NCBI GenBank assembly: GCA_949358305.1
Contig: OX442315.1
Span: 26,066,427-26,130,426 of the forward strand
Length of the DNA: 64,000 nucleotides
Source of the DNA: Strigamia acuminata
Lineage: Eukaryota; Arthropoda; Chilopoda; Geophilomorpha; Linotaeniidae
Direction: 5' to 3'
Every line of letters begins with the position of its first letter. Position 1 is the stretch's first letter. The translations under genes and the position numbers were made by a program. The notes beneath the pieces are model-generated. The model did not search any database. It had not been told where the DNA came from and saw only the letters and a program-made list of their open reading frames with translations. Positions 49,301-60,702 of this stretch are shown piece after piece.

Positions 49301-51153
49301 CAGTAATTTTCATGTGCTTCATATTCTACGACTCACCTTCAGGCACTTACAAGCTACCGATAGAAGTGAACATCTTTCCTTTACGGCCTTTACTTACAAC
49401 ATTTCTTTTTTGTGATAAGTACAAGATAAAAAAAATTAGATGGAAAAAACCTCCACCTACTTATAGCCAAGTTTTGGTATCCCCATAATACCTCGTCAGC
49501 ACGAAAGGAAATAAAAAGTGTCATTCAAACTTTAACTGCCAAATTATATTAAAGGAATCGTATTAGCATTAATTAATCCACGATCAATATAATATTCTAA
49601 TAACTTCTCGCCTTTATCTCCTTTTTCTTTTTCAGCGAGGATTTATACATTATTTATGCTATGTTTATATTTAGAGATGAAAAACTATAAATAGTTCAGT
49701 TGTAAAAACGTCAATGGTACACTCCAACGTGTATAAACTGAAAATCCTCTGTTTGCAATTTGGCACTTTGCTACTAAGCCAGTCATCACCGTCTTAACAA
49801 GAAAACAACACGAAATGTGACAAAATTTGTCACCATTGATGGGTCAATGCTCATTTTATTAGAAAAATGGTACAGTTAACTTTGAAACGACCTTTCCTGT
49901 TCCTTTTCGCAGGCTTTGTACTTTGCGTTAATTTCACAAATTTAGCGGAAAAATTGTCTCACAATTACACTTGTTTTATGTTAAAATTGCAGGTTCTGAC
50001 CTGTAATTCGAATAAAACAGTAATTATTCAACTCGCGTGATTCGATTCGATTCGACCTGTGGTTGACGATCACATTAACAATAAAACTACTCGGCTGGAT
50101 TACTCGGTGATTATACAGCATTGATTATTTTTCGCTTCATTTTAATTTCCCATTTGTTTCATGCACAAAAATTCCCGAGTAATTTCAATTAATTGCCGCA
50201 ATATTTGACCCAACTAATACCACCATGTCCTAATATTTATCCATCAAGACAACACTTCTTCTACATTAATAAAAGCAATTGAAACATGCGTCTTTTTTGT
50301 CCCTCGACTGCACAACACAAATGCAAGACAATCCCCCGAAATTCAGTATAGCAATAAAGTTTTGCTTCTTACACATTAAAAAGTAAAGTTAGATGGAGCA
50401 AAGAGGTTTATAAAGCAATTTGCCTTGAAAATGCAGGATTCGCCCGAATTGAACCGCTGCAAGCATTTGCAATCCTTTTAAATCTAAAGTCAATTTATAG
50501 CTAGAGCTTTTCTGCAATTTGCACATTCCTTAATCGCACAACGTAGAGTAAAACTGCTTCCTTTACATACGAGATCGGTTTTACAAATGGGGAAAAATAC
50601 CAGTACCTACATTAATACACAAGCATATTTAAAATTTTCACGGAATAGAAACGCAGCGCACCTAAATTCCCTATTGGATACTACCTACTTTAGTATTTAT
50701 GCAATTGGTTGATCTAGTGTCGAAAAATTAACGGAAATATGTCCGTACTGACTTTCAAAACGAATTTGATATTTGTAATTACCTAGGTATTGAACTGCAA
50801 TGCAATTACTATTGAGTTATGCGGTTGTAATTACAGATAATTATAAACAAATTCATTAGACTATGTTTGTCAACCGTAATTGCAGCGTTACTCAATCAAA
50901 TTGGCATAATTTGTCATAACCAACTTCAATAATTGAAGTTTACATGTGTGCAATTTAAAATATAAAAAAGATAATGATGCCTACCGTAATAAATCGCAAT
51001 TAAAACTGTCTTTCGAGTCATTCTCAATGCATTCTTTCTACCCATAAATTGCATTTAAATTTTAAATATCCAAAAAACTCACCAGTCATTTCCTGTATTC
51101 CCAATATTCTGCCTCTTCCTCCCGGTTTGATGATCCTTAGGCTCAGCCACCAT
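28386..51153 (-). CDS. Short zinc-finger protein with BCL11-like N-terminal fingers; contains a microexon
   Basis: Seven coding segments join in phase on the minus strand: 51153-51083, microexon 44785-44768, 32029-31872, 29209-29060, 28821-28703, 28642-28535 and 28454-28386 (TAA). The product is 230 aa with the microexon, 224 without. Residues 1-80 are basic and glycine-rich (MVAEPKDHQTGRKRQ, then MKRARIGGMGG). A C2HC finger (DILICGNCKETF...HKKTKC) is followed by a C2H2 finger (CAVCKEKFVQCWDLVSHVQGVH), then a highly acidic tail. The finger pair resembles the N-terminal pair of BCL11A/B, including the CxxCKxxF...WxL...HxQxxH spacing, but no C-terminal BCL11 fingers exist downstream. A nuclear regulatory role is inferred only. 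The 71-nt first coding segment is joined by phase, a good donor and frame across a 19-kb intron, so it needs transcript proof. The third-last segment has a tandem NAGNAG acceptor. Confidence 0.7.
29622..30760 (+). pseudogene. Possible decayed coding or transposon fragments inside an intron
   Basis: A series of plus-strand open pieces lies within the BCL11-like gene's intron: 29622-29861 (starting MSNEMSRNKSSL), 30146-30334 and 30514-30759. A further open piece just after 29880 has the wording KFVCLNPSD before a stop. Their composition looks protein-like, but frames are interrupted and no domain is recognised. A degraded transposon or retrogene is the simplest reading. The inverted repeat GGTGCGC...GCGCACC near 29690-29725 lies inside the first piece. 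Confidence 0.25.
31312..31384. repeat. Imperfect tandem repeat with AATTCAGATT units
   Basis: Two and a half diverged copies of a unit of about 32 bp occur, each with (A)TTCAGATT or ATGCAGATT followed by GGAATGTGAA/CGAATGTGAA. It is intronic and no function is evident. Confidence 0.5.
31741..31756 (+). promoter_or_regulatory. Candidate intronic CTCF site
   Basis: CCAACAGATGGCGACA has the CTCF core. It sits 116 bp downstream of an exon of the BCL11-like gene, in the following intron, and shares 15 bases with the motif at 15370-15385. Confidence 0.45.
34624..36215. mobile_element. Nested foldback/MITE complex
   Basis: Several related segments are in inverted orientation. A segment at 34624-34668 (GCAATTGTATAACATCAAC...) is repeated inverted at about 35707-35750. 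A segment at 35752-35805 (GCAAATTTTATAAAG...) is repeated inverted at about 36140-36215. The stretch at 34655-34760, including GGGAGCCCCCTAATATGGGC and GGCTAACCAG, is repeated inverted at about 36043-36145. Arms are diverged by roughly 10-20 percent, so the insertion is older than the palindrome at 2.9 kb. No transposase frame is seen. A smaller perfect hairpin (AATCTGAAGTAT arms) lies at 34872-34902. Confidence 0.65.
37153..37209. repeat. Tandem duplication of a 29-bp unit
   Basis: Two adjacent copies of AAGTGTNTTTAAATCGAA followed by TTTCACAAA differ at only a couple of bases, which points to a recent small duplication. Confidence 0.75.
40444..40622. mobile_element. 179-bp hairpin MITE, TA-flanked
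   Basis: The termini are AGGGGAATCAG and CTGATTCCCCT, and the inverted arms extend about 75 bp with almost no mismatch, separated by a short AT-rich loop. TA dinucleotides flank both ends, suggesting a Tc1/mariner-type target duplication. The arms contain repeated AAGTACTT palindromes. Non-autonomous and intronic. Confidence 0.85.
40900..41180. other. GC-richer island with an unassigned open frame
   Basis: A good plus-strand acceptor (CCTCTTTTATTATCAG) is followed by an open stretch up to a TGA at 41141-41143 (beginning IAAIRTLFWTAATL, hydrophobic). I do not recognise the product and found no partner exon. The island lies inside the minus-strand gene's large intron and could equally be an internal promoter or enhancer. 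Confidence 0.25.
42659..42684. repeat. Poly-A tract
   Basis: About 25 uninterrupted A residues follow a CAAACAAACAAAACA stretch. Similar long A runs occur near 43250 and 61660. A retroposed tail is possible, but no upstream element is recognised. Confidence 0.7.
44768..44785 (-). CDS. 18-nt microexon of the BCL11-like gene
   Basis: The minus strand reads a long pyrimidine tract ending TTTGTTTCAG, then GGATTACTATTACGATAG, then GTAAGTG: a strong acceptor and donor enclosing 18 nt. The upstream coding exon ends with TG and the downstream one begins with C. Inclusion therefore reads TGG GAT TAC TAT TAC GAT AGC, changing Cys to Trp-Asp-Tyr-Tyr-Tyr-Asp-Ser without a frameshift. Skipping also keeps the frame. 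Both forms are open, as expected of a regulated microexon. Confidence 0.7.
   Translation of the reverse strand, partial: GLLLR
44786..51082 (-). other. Large intron of the BCL11-like gene (part 2)
   Basis: AT-rich noncoding sequence between the microexon and the first coding exon. No recognised mobile element or domain-bearing exon is seen. A-rich purine runs occur near 47.85 kb. Confidence 0.5.
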
Positions 51154-51161
51154 GTTAACAT
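51083..51161 (-). CDS. First coding exon of the BCL11-like gene
   Basis: The minus strand has a T-rich acceptor ending TTTTTAG, an 8-nt leader and ATG in a good context (AACATGG), then 23 codons plus two bases up to the donor TG/GTGAGT. The encoded start is MVAEPKDHQTGRKRQNIGN. RKRQ here loosely recalls the RRKQ motif at the N terminus of BCL11/SALL proteins that recruits NuRD, but the match is weak. The acceptor implies at least one untranslated exon further right. Confidence 0.6.
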
Positions 51162-54100
51162 CTAAAAATAAAAAACAAAAATAAAAAAAAATTACATTTC
51201 AACTCCAGTCACAACAACAATAACATATATCATTCCTAACATCACAAGTTTCTCTTTGATCCCTCATAATTAATTAATTAATTGAGTAATTAAAAAAAAT
51301 ATCAACCAAACAAACATAATTTGTTTTGGGGAGGAAAAAAAACGAATTCACAGTCCTTAAACTCATTTGCCCACACCACATTACCAGAAGAAAAAAAAAT
51401 TTCTTCTTTCTCAAAAAAATTTAATTCAACCAGGAATGTAAACTATTCATGTGTACATTCCATTCACGTTTACATCACAAGAAGAGTCTTCAACATCACT
51501 CCGTCGTCCCTTTGCCGACTTCTACACCCATCAGACTCTTAAGATTGATATGGTCTGCTTTTAATTATCCCAGAGTGCTCGCTGCAAGCCATGAAAGAAG
51601 AGGGATAGAAAGACACACTTATTTCCAAAACGCTACCATCCTTAATTAGTGCGGCTGGCGCCTGGCGTCGTGATCATTACATTTCCCTCGAAAGGCAACG
51701 CTTTCTCACCGTTTGCATGAATTCTAGCCCCGATATGCATATCACGGACTAAAGAAAATTAGCTCCTCAGCTATACACTCCCATTAGCACAAGCTGAGCA
51801 TGGCTAATGATCATTCCACTCTTCTCTCCTCTTTTGCTTTTTAAAAAGGTTGACATACTGGAGAAACTTTTGCTCAGTCATAAAAAAAGTTATTAAACGA
51901 CCAACATTTTTTTTAAGTAGTCATAACACAATTTTTTTTTCTTTCAACAAAAATTAAAAAATAAAAAAATAAAGGAAATAAATAATTTTTTTTTGACTTT
52001 TCATTACACATTTTAAATAATTAATCTTGGAAAAAGAAATTTCTAATTATAAGCCTAAAGCCCTTTTTTTTGAACGTTGAAACATGATCATCAACTCATC
52101 TTCTGATGGACTTATGCTCGCGGTTATGGTTTTTATATCTTGTCTTCCCCTGCTCCATTCAATATTTCATTTTAATCTTCATTAGGTTTTACATCAAGTC
52201 TTTTCTATTTAGTATTTACCGGTATTCGAGCCAAGTTTATAAAAGAAGAATTGCAAAAACAATTTTGTTTTCCATGTTAAATATAATTATAAATAATTGT
52301 TTACAAAACTCGAGCAGTTCGCAGAATTAATTTCCAAGCCCGCCCTAAACTTTACGTCCTTGACCTTGTTTAAGTGCGAAGATGATAACGTCTGAAGTGG
52401 CGCTGGAATATCGTATTTAAAATGCCTTCAAGCAGCCATTTAGTCGAAATTTTAAAAGCACTACAGAATAAACGCAATTCATTATATCAGAAGAGCGCAG
52501 GAAAATTGAGAAACAAAGTTCAACTATGTACTTTCCATTACATTTTCAAACTCGCACCAACTAAAATGGCTGGCGCTTATAGTTTAGCCACAGCATCTAT
52601 AAAACGCAGCAAATAGCAGGAATAAAAGCAGCATCTAATAAAAAATTTATTACGAGTCTCCATCTGCCTCAACTTCATTGTACCAGATATGCTTTGATGG
52701 TTTTCCTATCACACAAGCACCAACCAAGCGACTCGCAACTTGACTTGCTTGCTTCAATTACTGTACGTTACAGCTAATTTCCAATTCTATGCACCAACAG
52801 ATAACGTTCCATGTACTTTTACACACCCCCTGCTTTCAAAGCAAGTCTTCAGAGCGAGAAAACGCTCCATTAGTAACTTCTAAGTGTTTAAAACTCCACC
52901 GGGTTAACAAGACGAAATGGGTTATTACGCAGTCAAATAAAAACAAACAAAAACATTAGGGTGGCGTTGGATTGGCTTGAAAACAAAATGGGCCTCGTGT
53001 CCATTAAATATTTACACAACAAAGATTTGTTAATTCGCTACATACCGCTCAAATCGGTTGTTGCTCACCCATTTTCATCATCATTTGTTACACGCAGGTT
53101 GCCATCAACTGCTAACTCCGTCTAATTGTCTGAGCAATGCTAATCAGGAGGGAATAGGCGTTGGGTGATGATAGTCGCATAAAAATGAGTTTCAACTAAT
53201 AAAGTAGGCCATAAAATCCACTAAATTTCACAATTAACTAATGACAATTTACGTGGATAGATAACAATACAATGATGATTGTGTTCATTTTTTTCTCTCT
53301 TTTTTTCTTTTTCTTTATTTTTTTTTTCATTACGGTGATTGGCCACGAAAACAGCCCTATTTGTTGTTGTGATGACAGGAACTAACTCATAAAGGATTTT
53401 TTTTGGTGTACATGGAACAGACACTGCTTATGTATTGATATATATAAGCACCCATCAAGTTATTAGAAACTTGGCATTTTGCCACTTGCAATCTTTGCAT
53501 TCTGTTTAACGTGTTTCTGCACAAAACATCACTTATTTTTGTTTTTTTTTATTTTTATTTTTTCAAACGTTACTTTACAACATGATTTATTTTTTCATCT
53601 TTTATTAAGTGTCGCTTAAAATTAATGTAATAATTAGCGACTTGTCAACTTTCATAACAAAATGCCAAATAAAACCTGTTGCAATATTCACATACCTAAT
53701 TTACGGTAAAGCTGAAAGCAACCTCCAAAATTGCTCTACTAGTTAAAAGTGCCAACTGCATAACCGTTTTATCTTTTCTAACATTTATTCCTACCATTTC
53801 CTGCAATATATACTATTTAACTAGTTTCTTGTGCTTGTTATTTTTTGCTTCAACGATAACTCTTTGAAAAAGCAAATGACTTGCATGTTTCAAGAGTTCA
53901 TGCAAAGAATAAACAATAAATGCGGCCAATGGTTTTTAAATTCAAACACTGAATTCGATCCATCAAGCTCGAACCATTTACAGGTTCTGTTCTCCTTCAG
54001 CCTCCATCTCTTTAATCTTTTTGAATGCAGCTATAGTATTATGATATAGGTGTTACACATTTCAATGCTTTGGTTTCATCTTATGCAACAAATTCCAGAT

Positions 54101-57100
54101 TTGAAGAAGAAGGGGAAAAAAAGAAGAAAAAAGAAAACATTCTTCAATCACATTTTTATTCAAGACCAACAAAGAAATTCGAACAAAAAGAAAAAGGAAT
54201 CCAAACAAACAAGTTCGAGGGAAACCGTTTCTGCATGCTTGCACATTAAAGAAATTAAGTATTGGTCCAGTGAAGTTTATTTTAAAAAGAAGTGATTCCC
54301 CCCACAGGAATAAAGTAGAGAAAAGCAGGGAAAAGAATCAATACCCTAATCTACGATCAAGTAAGAATATAAATGTGAAGTGGCTCAAGCGACAGCTGGT
54401 GCCACCGCCGATCATTGCACAGAGAATAAATGCCAATAGCGAGTATCTCCCACTCATATCAATTTTCATCCGGTGTTCCCAATGTCAATCACCTGCAAAT
54501 ATTAATCAACTAAATGCTCAAAATGGCAGGGAATTAAATAAACTCTAGCTACATCATTCTTTGTTATTTTTATTTTCATCTCGTATAAAATGTATTGATT
54601 TTCTTTTAGCTCATATAATAAAAAAAAACTTTGATCGGCAAATAAAGATAGATCAATATTAACCAAACTTTTAAATATTAAATAAACAAAAAAGAAAATT
54701 CGTTGTAATAACAGAAACGAAAGCTACAAAAATTTCTTCGCTTTCCAATAATAAAAATGGCAGCAGACAGTTGTCTCTAGTCTCTAAACCCACTTCTCCC
54801 ACACGTTCAAAAATCCAGAAATGGCTCACATCGGTCATAAAGCGAGTTATAGTTTGATGTTATTTCCATAAAGTGAATTCCGAATGACTCAATAAAACCA
54901 TCTTTATTATTCCCTTGAAAATGCTCACAACTGGGACCGAAAAGAAAAAAAACCAAACAATGCCAAAAAAATAAACTTACCGAGCCACGTAAAAAGTATA
55001 TGGACTAAATCAGCAATTTCTTTTTTAAAAAAACATCAAATAAAAGAAGATAAATCCCTATCCTTAGATCAACTAATAATTTATGACGGAAACTACCTTT
55101 CACCATTAGCACTTTCGGACTATTGACCTCATAAATACATCCAGAGTAAACAAATAATTTCCACTGACAATCTCCTACGGCTGCTTAGTTGTCACGTACA
55201 TAATTAAAGCCAAATAACAAAAACATTTCTCCCCATTAACCGAAATCAGATAAAATCACACTTTTTCAACGCGTATGTTAATTAATGAGCTGATAACCTT
55301 TTCACATGTAAATGAGCAGGTTTACCCTTATCTAAATCTAGTAGCGGGCAAAACAATCTATTACTACTACATTACTATTAATAATAAGACAAAAACTATG
55401 GTTAGGAAGCACAAAAAAATGGCAAAGAATGTTCGCTCAATCTGCAGTCAATGTAGGGGTTGCTGGAACCCAAGTTAAAGACATCTGCAGTAATGACTCT
55501 TCAATGGCGTATGATTACTTCTCTCTAGTGGATGCTGGCACAGTAGAAGCACAAAATCAACGCACTGGCAACTCGCCCAACCGAACAGTACCTTGGCGAT
55601 GGATGAATAGAACAGAAACACATTTCAACAATTAGTGGTTCCTAATGAATGTGGGGTGGTGGGTTCTCCCCCGCTACAATTAAGTCGTAATTAAAAAAGT
55701 ATTTGTCTCCAAAAATTTCTCAAATTTTATGCTTCAAGTAATTACTTTTAAAAATGTTAAGCTAAGTTCATACTAGCAGTAACGGTTAGCAAGTGAAAAC
55801 GTTACCTGAAAATTGGAAATGCGTTTTCCAGACAAATAAAAATTCATATTTATATTTTCTAGAAAATTGGTCATGTAAACAAACCAGTTTTCTACATAAG
55901 ACAAGATGATTATGAAAACTAAATTCCATTTGTACAGGTGGATTTTGGGCAATGTAAAGTGCTGTACTTTAATATTTCGTACCCTTGTTAAAATGGCACC
56001 AATTGTAAACGAAAATGATGTATTCCTTGCTTTTGGGAGAAGTTACAGCAGCTAAATTTAGTTTTTTTAGGGGCTGAAATAGATCAACAGTCATTTTGTT
56101 GTTCCTGATAATTAATAAACAAATTTCATTTTTGTCACACATGACGTCATGACGACCAGAAAACTAACGCCATGTGCACACACTGTTTTCCAGATAAAAA
56201 AAACTGTGTCCATGTAAACTTAGTAATTGGTTCAGGCACTTTGTTCCTCTATTTTGGTTTTGAAACAAACGCATTGTGGTCATGGATTGCATCATGATCA
56301 TTTGTCATTGTTAGTAAGCTAGTTACTTATCTTGCTTCTTGGTGCTATACCACATACAGCTTATTTCTATCCAACAATGCACCCTTGTTCTTGCATTACT
56401 GTTGTTTTTATATTGTTTTAAAGTAGTAAGTAACTTAAAGTGATTGACAATTGTTAACTTGGATATTAAAACTCTTGTAACGTCAGGATTTGCAGCATTG
56501 AGGAAATTAAAAGTTACGCAGGAAGCACTTCACTCAGTTTGATTCCCCCTGGGTATGTAAGCCGAATAATAACCCATTCTCAACCGCCAAAATTGCCTTC
56601 AACCTACCTGTACTCAAAGCTGCATTCCATCGTCATCACATACAATATCACTGTTTACACCGTTACAGAAACAAAACAGTTTATAAACTTGTTTGACCTA
56701 GAGTTCATTATTGAATGTGTACAATTTGGCGAGTCAGCAAAGCTCTAGTAATTAAAGTTTTTTTTAATTTTGAACTTCCAACTCCTTCCCATTTTGATTC
56801 TATAATTGCATAATTAGTATATGCTCCAAAAGCGTAGTGTTTCAACTTTCTTTGATACTCTCGTTATCTAAATAGGTCACAAATTTATTTTTATGATGCA
56901 ATAATAGATGTAATAATCTTGCCGCTTTCATAATGTAAACAACCTGTATGATGTTTCTGGTTTGCCCTTTTTTCCACGTGTTAACTCAAATTAAATTTTT
57001 AAAAAAATCAGTCTACTGCGAAATTACACCGACGAATTTACAATTTTGCCCCCAAGTCTTTCCCTATCTTGTTAAAGGGCCGAAATTTGAAACAAGAAAG

Positions 57101-57232
57101 TCCCAATACTGTTTCGGACCGGTATCATATTTTGTCCCAAAATATTGCGAACCAGTAACTTTAACATTGCGCTACCAATATAATCTTTGCGTTCTGGCAG
57201 ACCGACAGCCTATTGCTCGCAGACCGACCTAG
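51162..57232. other. Noncoding DNA upstream of the BCL11-like gene
   Basis: It is AT-rich with scattered GC-richer patches. A candidate 24-nt minus-strand exon lies at 54981-55004 (acceptor TGATTTAG, donor GTAAGTTT) and could be part of a 5' UTR. A 68-codon plus-strand ATG frame lies at 55429-55635 (starting MFAQSAVNVGVAG) with protein-like composition but no recognised family. Neither is established. Confidence 0.45.
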
Positions 57233-57259
57233 CCACAGACCACAGTTTGAGAAACGCTG
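57233..57259 (-). mobile_element. hAT-type terminal sequence
   Basis: Read on the minus strand the end is CAGCGTTTCTCAAACTGTGG, which closely resembles the terminal inverted repeats of many hAT (Charlie-like) transposons. It is followed inward by GGTCGGTCTGCGAGC, and GCAGACCGAC occurs twice inside. The matching left end was not found, so only one end can be placed. Confidence 0.5.
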
Positions 57260-58145
57260 ATCTAGCCTATTATTGGGAAATCTCACAAGAGTGTCAAGAA
57301 TGTGCTAAAGAAGAATGGGAAGTGAGACAGCCATCTTGATTTACTCCCAATAGTTGGCCACCAGGAAGTTCTTCGAGTTATTCCAGATAAGATGATTACA
57401 CAACCAAGTGAGATTACTCGATCACTCGATCATTGTCACCACTTTATCTGGTCAAAAACAACACATATATATAATTGTGTCTCGTGTTTTTTTATTGTTA
57501 TTTTATATGATCAAATCTGCTAAAATTTCGAGAAAATACTATTCTAGCAGACAACGCTCGTCTTTGTAACAGAACCAAGTCGATTTCCCGTCCTTCTTTT
57601 CAACATCCTTTGGTTGGAGATACAATTGCACAAGCCGTTCAAAGTTAAATCACACAAGACCATACAGAAAAACCTGCGAGCTCCCACTCTCTAAAGTTTG
57701 TACGTGCTAGTTATCCAACAACTGATAAGGCTTCCATTAGTTAGTATGGGAGCCCCAGAGCACAATGTCAGATTTGAATTGAAACAAAAGAAGGTACTTG
57801 CTTTATACTAATACTTTGGGGGAGGATTAAGTGTGTGTTTGTCAGTGTGAGCATTAAAGTTGGCATACTGGGATCACACGATAAGAAGCGAATTGGATGG
57901 AGTGCACTGGAAAATCTTTGAAAAAATTATGAGAGCATCCATTAATCAACTACTACAGCCAATAATCTTATCTACAACTACATTTCAAAAGTTTAGTTCA
58001 CTCATTGAATAACACCAAATAATTGACTTAAAAGTTCTAAACATATGAAAAAACAGGAAAAACAAAAGAAAAAAATCACCGAAAAACCAAAGAAACCGAG
58101 GGAAAAACGTCGCTAAAATGTCTCCGAGGTCCAAGTTTCGACATT

Positions 58146-58172
58146 CCGCGGTCCGCCTGTTGCCGACCGCTG
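58146..58172 (-). mobile_element. Second hAT-type terminal sequence
   Basis: On the minus strand it reads CAGCGGTCGGCAACAGGCGG, the familiar hAT-family terminus CAGNGGTCGGCAAC. It is in the same orientation as the end at 57233-57259, 0.9 kb away, so the two may be separate insertions or remnants of one rearranged element. No transposase is seen between them. Confidence 0.5.
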
Positions 58173-59357
58173 TTCTAAACTTTTGAAATGTAGTTGTATC
58201 TTGCCCATCAACCAAAAAATGTTTCCATCAGTCTTCATTTAAAAACAAGTGTTATCAGCATTCCGTTTTGAATGATCAAACAAACGAAATTAATTAAATA
58301 GCAAACTTAAGATATGTGTAAAATCTCAATTTGATTTAATTCTAATAATTAAGTTTTTATTTCGTTCAGTAGTTTAGTGTTTTTTTTTATTAGTGCCCAC
58401 TAATGGATTCATTTGTATTTGCTGAAGGTCCCTGTGGCCGGAAGTTCATCCCTGTCCCTGTCAAATTTTTGTCCAATTAACCATCCACGTTCGTTTGAAT
58501 AATTTTAACCATCCGTAAAAGTGTATACGAAAATTGACAACCAAACCGTAATTAATATGGCTGCAATCGAACCACAGATCTTTTGTTTGCTGGCTCCTAT
58601 CTTTTCTATGCAACCCGCTTGTTCAACTTTGCCTGCCCTCGGGAAAAAAATCTATCTACACAACACAAAAAGGATTTTCAAAAACAAAAGAAAAAAAAAG
58701 ATAGAAAAACATTTTGCGTTGAAAAATCCAATATGAAAAATAGATTTACGTCAAAAAAGAACGTTACTCCTTAGTAGTATAATTACGTTTTAAAAATCCC
58801 TGCGAAAAAAATGTATCCCAAATGGTTTACCAAAATTGTAAAAAGTTCAAAAGCAAAATGCAATCAAAACTGAACCAAGACAATTTGTGGCACCTGCTGA
58901 CGAAGGAAAAGAATACAATCAAAACCTGCTGCTTGCTAATATGAGAAATTTCTGTCGTTACAAAAACGAAGAATCTCTTCAAATCTCTCCAGGTTCCCCC
59001 ACTGTCAATTGATTGGAAGTAGACAATCAATTTAGCCTGCTTTCCACTACTCATGATGCAATATTGTGATTCTGAGAGTAGAGTAGCCAATCAATCTCCC
59101 TTTCTCCTGTTCCCCCTATCATCAAATGCGCCCTCAAATACATTTTACTAATAATCCAGACCTTTTGCAGAGCTAATTTATCTTCAAATCAGATGGATAC
59201 TTTCAAACATCTCATATTTAGGTCACATGTTACTGCACAACTCATTGGTCACACCGAAAACATTCCGAATGTTGCGATCCCTTTGTCCCTTCTTCCTACA
59301 GATACCTTGCCAATAAATGCATTTATTCTGTTGCTCATTAATTGTTTGCGCATGCTG

Positions 59358-59550
59358 CTAAACTCTATTCCAAAAAGTATTTGAAATACTCCCATTGGTT
59401 AGGAGATTCATAACACCAGTATAAATGCATTGCGACAAAACAGCACAAGTCTAATGGAATCTGAAAACAGCATCATATTCAATACACAACTGAACTAGAG
59501 ACAAAATCTCCAATGGGAGTATTTCAAATACTTTTTGGAATAGAGTTTAG
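59358..59550. mobile_element. 193-bp MITE with 41-bp terminal inverted repeats
   Basis: CTAAACTCTATTCCAAAAAG... at the left end is repeated as an exact inverted copy, ending at 59550, over about 41 bp. TA dinucleotides just inside the outermost C and G could be the target duplication, as in Tc1/mariner-derived MITEs. The internal 110 bp has no ORF. Confidence 0.85.
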
Positions 59551-59891
59551 ATGCCATCGATTTAAAATTATAAACAGTTGTTATAAAAATACTCGATTTA
59601 CTGTTTTAACATAAATCTACGAATATTGAAAACAATGTCAATCAAACAACCTAAGTGCCCATTACGTTCGTTTTAGACGCCAAAGTGAGCGATCAATTTT
59701 CGGCGCAATGTTGATTTTCTAATAAAAGCAGCCAGGCAGCAATGAATTTGCGCCATGTAAACATAGGTTTTTATTCGAAATTTTTGCACCAATTGATTGC
59801 ACTACCTTAAAAAATTTCCTGAAATGCAAATACTGCGAGTACTCGGCTATGCAAAATTCTCTCTTTTCGAAATTGTCATTTGACGTGTTTT

Positions 59892-60168
59892 CAGGGCCGG
59901 ATTTCTATGTCATGCCGCCATAGGCCCTGATCTGCCAATCAACTCCCATCCCACACAGCCTTTCTTGCAAATTTCTAACACTATTTTCGCATTACCAGAA
60001 GACTGTCATTCTGACAGGTTGCGATAGGGAAACGAAAAAGATCAAATGCTGTTGCATATTTTAGCACCCCTACTGCAAAGAGTAGTGACATCCAACTACA
60101 TGTTTAGTAAAGGTCCACGGAATGGCCCAGGCCGCAACCAGAGGGTCTAGTGGGAAATCGGGGCCTCG
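59892..60168. mobile_element. Diverged hAT-like MITE
   Basis: The left end CAGGGCCGGATTTCTA and the right end GAAATCGGGGCCTCG are imperfect inverted copies. CAGGGCCGGATTT is a common hAT terminus. Flanks GTGTTTT and GCGTTTG may be a decayed 8-bp target duplication. The element is noncoding. Confidence 0.45.
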
Positions 60169-60297
60169 GCGTTTGTCAACAATTATGATTTGTATTCACT
60201 TTATTGTAAATGCACACAATTCTTGACAAACCACATGAATGACAACGTTAAAAAATAAGTGACGCTAAATGTAGTAACGCAACTATCTTAAATAGAT

Positions 60298-60323
60298 AGA
60301 AGTTTTATGAAAATAAAACTTCT
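60298..60323. repeat. Perfect 11-bp-arm hairpin
   Basis: AGAAGTTTTAT and ATAAAACTTCT flank a GAAA loop. It is a small perfect inverted repeat in intergenic DNA. It resembles a transcription-end hairpin, but no gene ends here. Confidence 0.6.
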
Positions 60324-60674
60324 ATAATTGAATCATTACTTTTGTCGGGTTTATGTTGTTAAAAGAAACAAAACAAAGAAGAGTGGAACAGCCTTTTAGT
60401 TGTGACAACAAAAATATAAAATAAAATAATATGAAATGAAACAACAGTCAGCACATAACCATTCAAAATTTCAACGATTTCTTACAATTTTTTTTTAGGC
60501 ATGAGTTGTGCACTCTGTGAGTGCAGAGCCAAAAAAACAAGTGTAAATTGCTTGTTTCAACCGTAAAACAAAGCAGTTTACACATGTATCCCTTTTCACA
60601 AATTATTTTTATCTAATTTATGATTCAGCAGCAAATTATTTCCTTGTCTTAATTAAAACTGACACAAAAATGTA

Positions 60675-60702
60675 AACTTAAATTTAAATTTAAATTTAAG
60701 TT
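60675..60702. repeat. 28-bp AAATTT palindrome
   Basis: AACTT, then three TAAATT units, then TAAGTT form a perfect palindrome. It is simple sequence; a shorter relative lies near 11525. Confidence 0.6.
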
